Shown here piece by piece: positions 62,273 to 64,000 of a stretch of DNA of 64,000 bases. Both the position numbers and the translations under genes were made by a program. The notes beneath the pieces are model-generated. The model did not search any database. It was not told the origin of the DNA and saw only the letters and a list, made by a program, of their open reading frames with translations. Source of the stretch: Corynebacterium vitaeruminis (lineage in GTDB: Bacteria; Actinomycetota; Actinomycetes; Mycobacteriales; Mycobacteriaceae); NCBI RefSeq assembly GCF_001054325.1, contig NZ_JVVM01000020.1:1-64000 (forward strand). The letters run 5' to 3'. The number at the start of each line of letters is the position of its first letter. Position 1 is the first letter of the stretch.

Positions 62273-62447
62273 TTGGCTCACGCACCTTACCGGACGCATA
62301 CGCATCCACCGACTCGGGGACGTAGCGGACAAGCTCGCCGACCTGCATAAAATCCGGACCCACGCCACGGTCACGCCACCGCATGAGAGTCTGACGAGAC
62401 ACGCCAAGGCGAGCAGCAACCTCACCGGGAGTAAGCAACGAAGCCAT
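62265..62447 (-). CDS. xis: Excisionase-type helix-turn-helix protein
   Basis: 60 aa: MASLLTPGEVAARLGVSRQTLMRWRDRGVGPDFMQVGELVRYVPESVDAYASG, a MerR-like winged helix of the excisionase/HTH_17 family. It binds att DNA to direct excision or regulates the element. ATG 62447; no good ribosome-binding site. Overlaps the integrase start by a few bases (ATGCCTAG), so translation is coupled. Confidence 0.88.
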   Translation of the reverse strand: MASLLTPGEVAARLGVSRQTLMRWRDRGVGPDFMQVGELVRYVPESVDAYASGKVREPNA

Positions 62448-62624
62448 TTTTCTAAAACCAACTTTCAAAAAAGAAACGAAATCAGAAATAAACGAAGTAA
62501 TAGGTGCGCCCGCCGTCGCGGGCGCGAATCAAAGAAGAAGACACAAAGAACCAGGGGGTCACCCGGGGGCAGGCGACGGAGAACAAAAAATCAGTGGTCA
62601 CCGTAGACGACGGGTCAAGGACAA

Positions 62625-62641
62625 AGGGGGCTGCGCCCCCT
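62625..62641 (-). terminator. Hairpin downstream of the small secreted protein gene
   Basis: Perfect 7-bp stem AGGGGGC/GCCCCCT with a 3-nt loop followed on the minus strand by TTTGTCC. The gap 62448-62660 holds no other supported feature; a frame at 62482-62739 runs through this hairpin and is rejected. Confidence 0.55.
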
Positions 62642-62660
62642 CTGTACTCCCCGAGTAGGG

Positions 62661-63110
62661 CTAGGTAGCCACCCGCACAACACAACGCCCAGGGGTCACC
62701 GCGCCCGTAACGCGATTCACATCCTCGTAGGTCAGACAAACGCGTTCTGTGGGGACAGCATACCGAGTCGTAACCGGCGAAATCTGCAGGTCAGACCCAT
62801 TTTTCGACATACCGCGAAGCTGCTGCCGCTGCCGATTAAGGTCAGCCTTAGCACCCAGACACTCCTGCCACCGCCGGTCAGACTCCACCGCCGTATGCGC
62901 AGCTGGCAACGGCTTGCATGCGATATCGACCACTTGCTGAGCTTTTGCCAGCTCACAGGCATTTTTGTCAACGAACCAGCCCATGCACTCTTCCGGCTCC
63001 CCCGGAGTCATGTTCTCCGGTGCCTGGTCGCCACCACCCTGGGCAACCACCAGACCGATACCAGCGAACAGCGCGAGCACACCGCCAGCGATTTTCCGCC
63101 CCCTACTCAT
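62661..63110 (-). CDS. Small membrane-anchored or secreted protein of the element
   Basis: 149 aa, not recognised. A basic start is followed by one hydrophobic helix (GGVLALFAGIGLVVA, about residues 8-22), either an uncleaved anchor or a signal peptide. The rest is extracytoplasmic and has five cysteines (CMGW, NACEL, IACKP, QECLG, RVCLT, GRCVV). ATG 63110 overlaps the stop of the FtsK-like gene (ATGAGTAG); GTG 63119 is an alternative. Position beside the ATPase suggests a role in transfer or at the cell surface. Confidence 0.65.
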   Translation of the reverse strand: MSRGRKIAGGVLALFAGIGLVVAQGGGDQAPENMTPGEPEECMGWFVDKNACELAKAQQVVDIACKPLPAAHTAVESDRRWQECLGAKADLNRQRQQLRGMSKNGSDLQISPVTTRYAVPTERVCLTYEDVNRVTGAVTPGRCVVRVAT

Positions 63111-63987
63111 CAGACTCACCCACTAGCGGAGTGTGCTGATCGAAGACGTACCGCCCGATACGGTCGTAGTACTCGTCATAAGCCATATCCGGAGACTGAA
63201 ACCACACAAAATCCGGCTTACCAATCTCACGGAGCACACCGCGACCTGGCTGGAGCGCAATCATGCGCGCCACATCCTCCGGTTGCGCCTGGTCAAACAT
63301 CATTCTGATGCTGTCAGTATTATCCTGTGCGTACGAGACACGGCGACCATACTGCGACCGGTCATGCAGCGTTTTCGCTTCTGCACGCTGCAAAATCGTA
63401 AAAACACGAATGCCGACTTTTGCGCCTTCGCGGAGTAGTCGACCGACAGCGCCAGTAAATGCCGCCGCCTGCTTTTTATCCCAGGCGGTCATCGACTCAA
63501 TCAAACCGGAATATTCCTCAAGCACGCAGAAAATGATTGGCTGGCTTACCGAGAATTCGTCGATTTTCTCTCGGCGCCCAAGGTTCGCCATGCGAATTTC
63601 CATTTCGGCTACCACCGCGTTAACCAGCGCAATCGATGCTTTCAACGACGCTTCTGAGGTACCAAGAACAAAGTCCTGCGGTCTGCCGGAATACTCCCGC
63701 CAGGGACGCAGCAGCCCGAATGCGGGGTCGATGCCGACTACCTGAATATCGGAGTGTTTTGCCAGCTGAATTAAAATCGACTGCGAGCCCTTACTTTTAC
63801 CCGAGCGAGTGATACCAGCGATGAACGTATGATAGGAGGCATACGGGTCGAGGCATACGAGGTTTCCGTCTTCGTCCTGCGCCCACCAGAGGGGTGCCCC
63901 TGTATCAGTCAAGGAAATCGACCCCCAGCTTCGTCTCAAAAGCATCACGGGTGATGGCATAAACGCGCATTTGACCAGGCCGCTCAC
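63103..63987 (-). CDS. FtsK/SpoIIIE-type DNA translocase of the element
   Basis: Up to 294 aa. Walker A is GITRSGKSKGSQS (about residues 58-70). Walker B-like IIFCVLEEYSG lies near 150-160. VGIRVFTILQRAEAKTLHDRSQYGRRVSYAQDN and GRGVLREIGKPDFVWFQSPD are typical of plasmid or conjugative-element translocases (TraB/TraSA group). It lacks an N-terminal membrane domain and the C-terminal FtsK gamma domain. The likely start is ambiguous (GTG 63987, ATG 63960 or ATG 63945) because the upstream gene overlaps up to 63905. Confidence 0.85.
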   Translation of the reverse strand: MSGLVKCAFMPSPVMLLRRSWGSISLTDTGAPLWWAQDEDGNLVCLDPYASYHTFIAGITRSGKSKGSQSILIQLAKHSDIQVVGIDPAFGLLRPWREYSGRPQDFVLGTSEASLKASIALVNAVVAEMEIRMANLGRREKIDEFSVSQPIIFCVLEEYSGLIESMTAWDKKQAAAFTGAVGRLLREGAKVGIRVFTILQRAEAKTLHDRSQYGRRVSYAQDNTDSIRMMFDQAQPEDVARMIALQPGRGVLREIGKPDFVWFQSPDMAYDEYYDRIGRYVFDQHTPLVGESDE

Positions 63988-64000
63988 GCTCTACCTGATA
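63905..64000 (-). CDS. 3' end of an unknown gene of the element
   Basis: Open from the window edge to a TGA at 63905-63907: 31 residues with mixed charge (YQVERERPGQMRVYAITRDA and on to FLD). It overlaps the start of the FtsK-like gene by up to 83 nt. Same strand and tightly overlapping arrangement support a real gene, but the product cannot be named. Confidence 0.5.
   Translation of the reverse strand, partial: YQVERERPGQMRVYAITRDAFETKLGVDFLD

Larger units (their letters stand above)
61307..64000. mobile_element. Left end of an integrated actinobacterial element at a tRNA gene
   Basis: A tyrosine integrase and excisionase abut the tRNA 3' end, followed by an FtsK/SpoIIIE-type ATPase and small unknown genes, all on the minus strand. 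This order is typical of actinomycete integrative conjugative elements and related phage-plasmids. The other end, the second att copy and the replication and transfer genes lie beyond the window, so type and size are unknown. Confidence 0.8.

Noticed and set aside
62482-62739. 85-codon minus-strand frame in the mobile element
   Set aside because: It runs through a terminator-like hairpin (62625-62641), overlaps the end of the preceding gene and is Gly/Cys/Ser-rich without a start signal.

Overview
The window is a chromosomal segment of a Corynebacterium-like actinobacterium. The evidence is the gene order sucB, lipB, lipA, DUF4191, RDD protein, glnA, then thrC, glnE/glnA2, the zinc-ribbon/Nif3/aminotransferase operon, tRNA-Val, DUF3052 and aceE. 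This matches what I recall of the Corynebacterium glutamicum backbone, and the operon is also syntenic with Rv2228c-Rv2231c of Mycobacterium tuberculosis. GC-rich codon use, frequent leaderless gene starts and an LGFP-type lipoprotein agree. I cannot name the species from sequence alone.

Layout. (1) 1-8.7 kb: the 3' part of sucB (the E2 acyltransferase that carries the PDH E2 role in this group), an inserted Pit phosphate transporter, lipB, lipA, a DUF4191 membrane protein, a YidE/AspT-type transporter and an RDD membrane protein. (2) 9-16 kb: glnA, a 1-kb non-coding stretch with a 21-bp repeat array, an ornithine cyclodeaminase-family gene, a second close glnA paralog, two small PspC proteins and a lipoprotein. 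(3) 16-23.3 kb: tag and a ketopantoate reductase-like gene (minus strand), then a PTS cluster: an antiterminator-controlled leader, a beta-glucoside EIIBCA, a LicT antiterminator fused in frame to HPr, and Enzyme I. (4) 23.7-31.5 kb: brnQ, a dicarboxylate/amino acid symporter, thrC, a TPP enzyme and an MFS transporter. (5) 31.5-38.4 kb, minus strand: glnA2, glnE and a 737-aa unknown protein ending in a consensus beta-clamp-binding peptide. (6) 38.5-51.9 kb: panB, a CYTH-CHAD protein, a galactokinase-like protein, rnpB, the phosphatase/zinc-ribbon/Nif3/CobC-like operon, HAD and LMW tyrosine phosphatases, GtrA, SURF1, CobD and a small secreted metalloprotease. (7) 52-61 kb: tRNA-Val, DUF3052, aceE, an ACP-like protein without the phosphopantetheine serine, DUF3145, a serine hydrolase, a second symporter and a DHA2-type exporter. 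(8) 61.3 kb to the end: a CAT-anticodon tRNA used as the attachment site of an integrated element, with integrase, excisionase, a small secreted protein, an FtsK-like ATPase and the end of one more gene. The element runs off the window.

How the genes work together. Pyruvate dehydrogenase E1 (aceE), E2 (sucB) and the lipoylation enzymes lipA/lipB are all present. Nitrogen assimilation is dense: two adenylylatable-type glutamine synthetases, GlnA2 and the adenylyltransferase GlnE. The PTS cluster would put HPr and Enzyme I under the same antitermination control as a sugar permease.

The most unusual signals are: a 12-bp word CGTCGTAAAGCG found five times, always between genes, including upstream of glnA and aceE; the LicT-HPr fusion; the serine-less ACP co-translated with aceE; the C-terminal QLSLF protein in the glnE operon; a 21-bp repeat array; and at least twelve gene starts placed 7-8 nt after a -10 box, which implies leaderless mRNAs and corrects several start codons.
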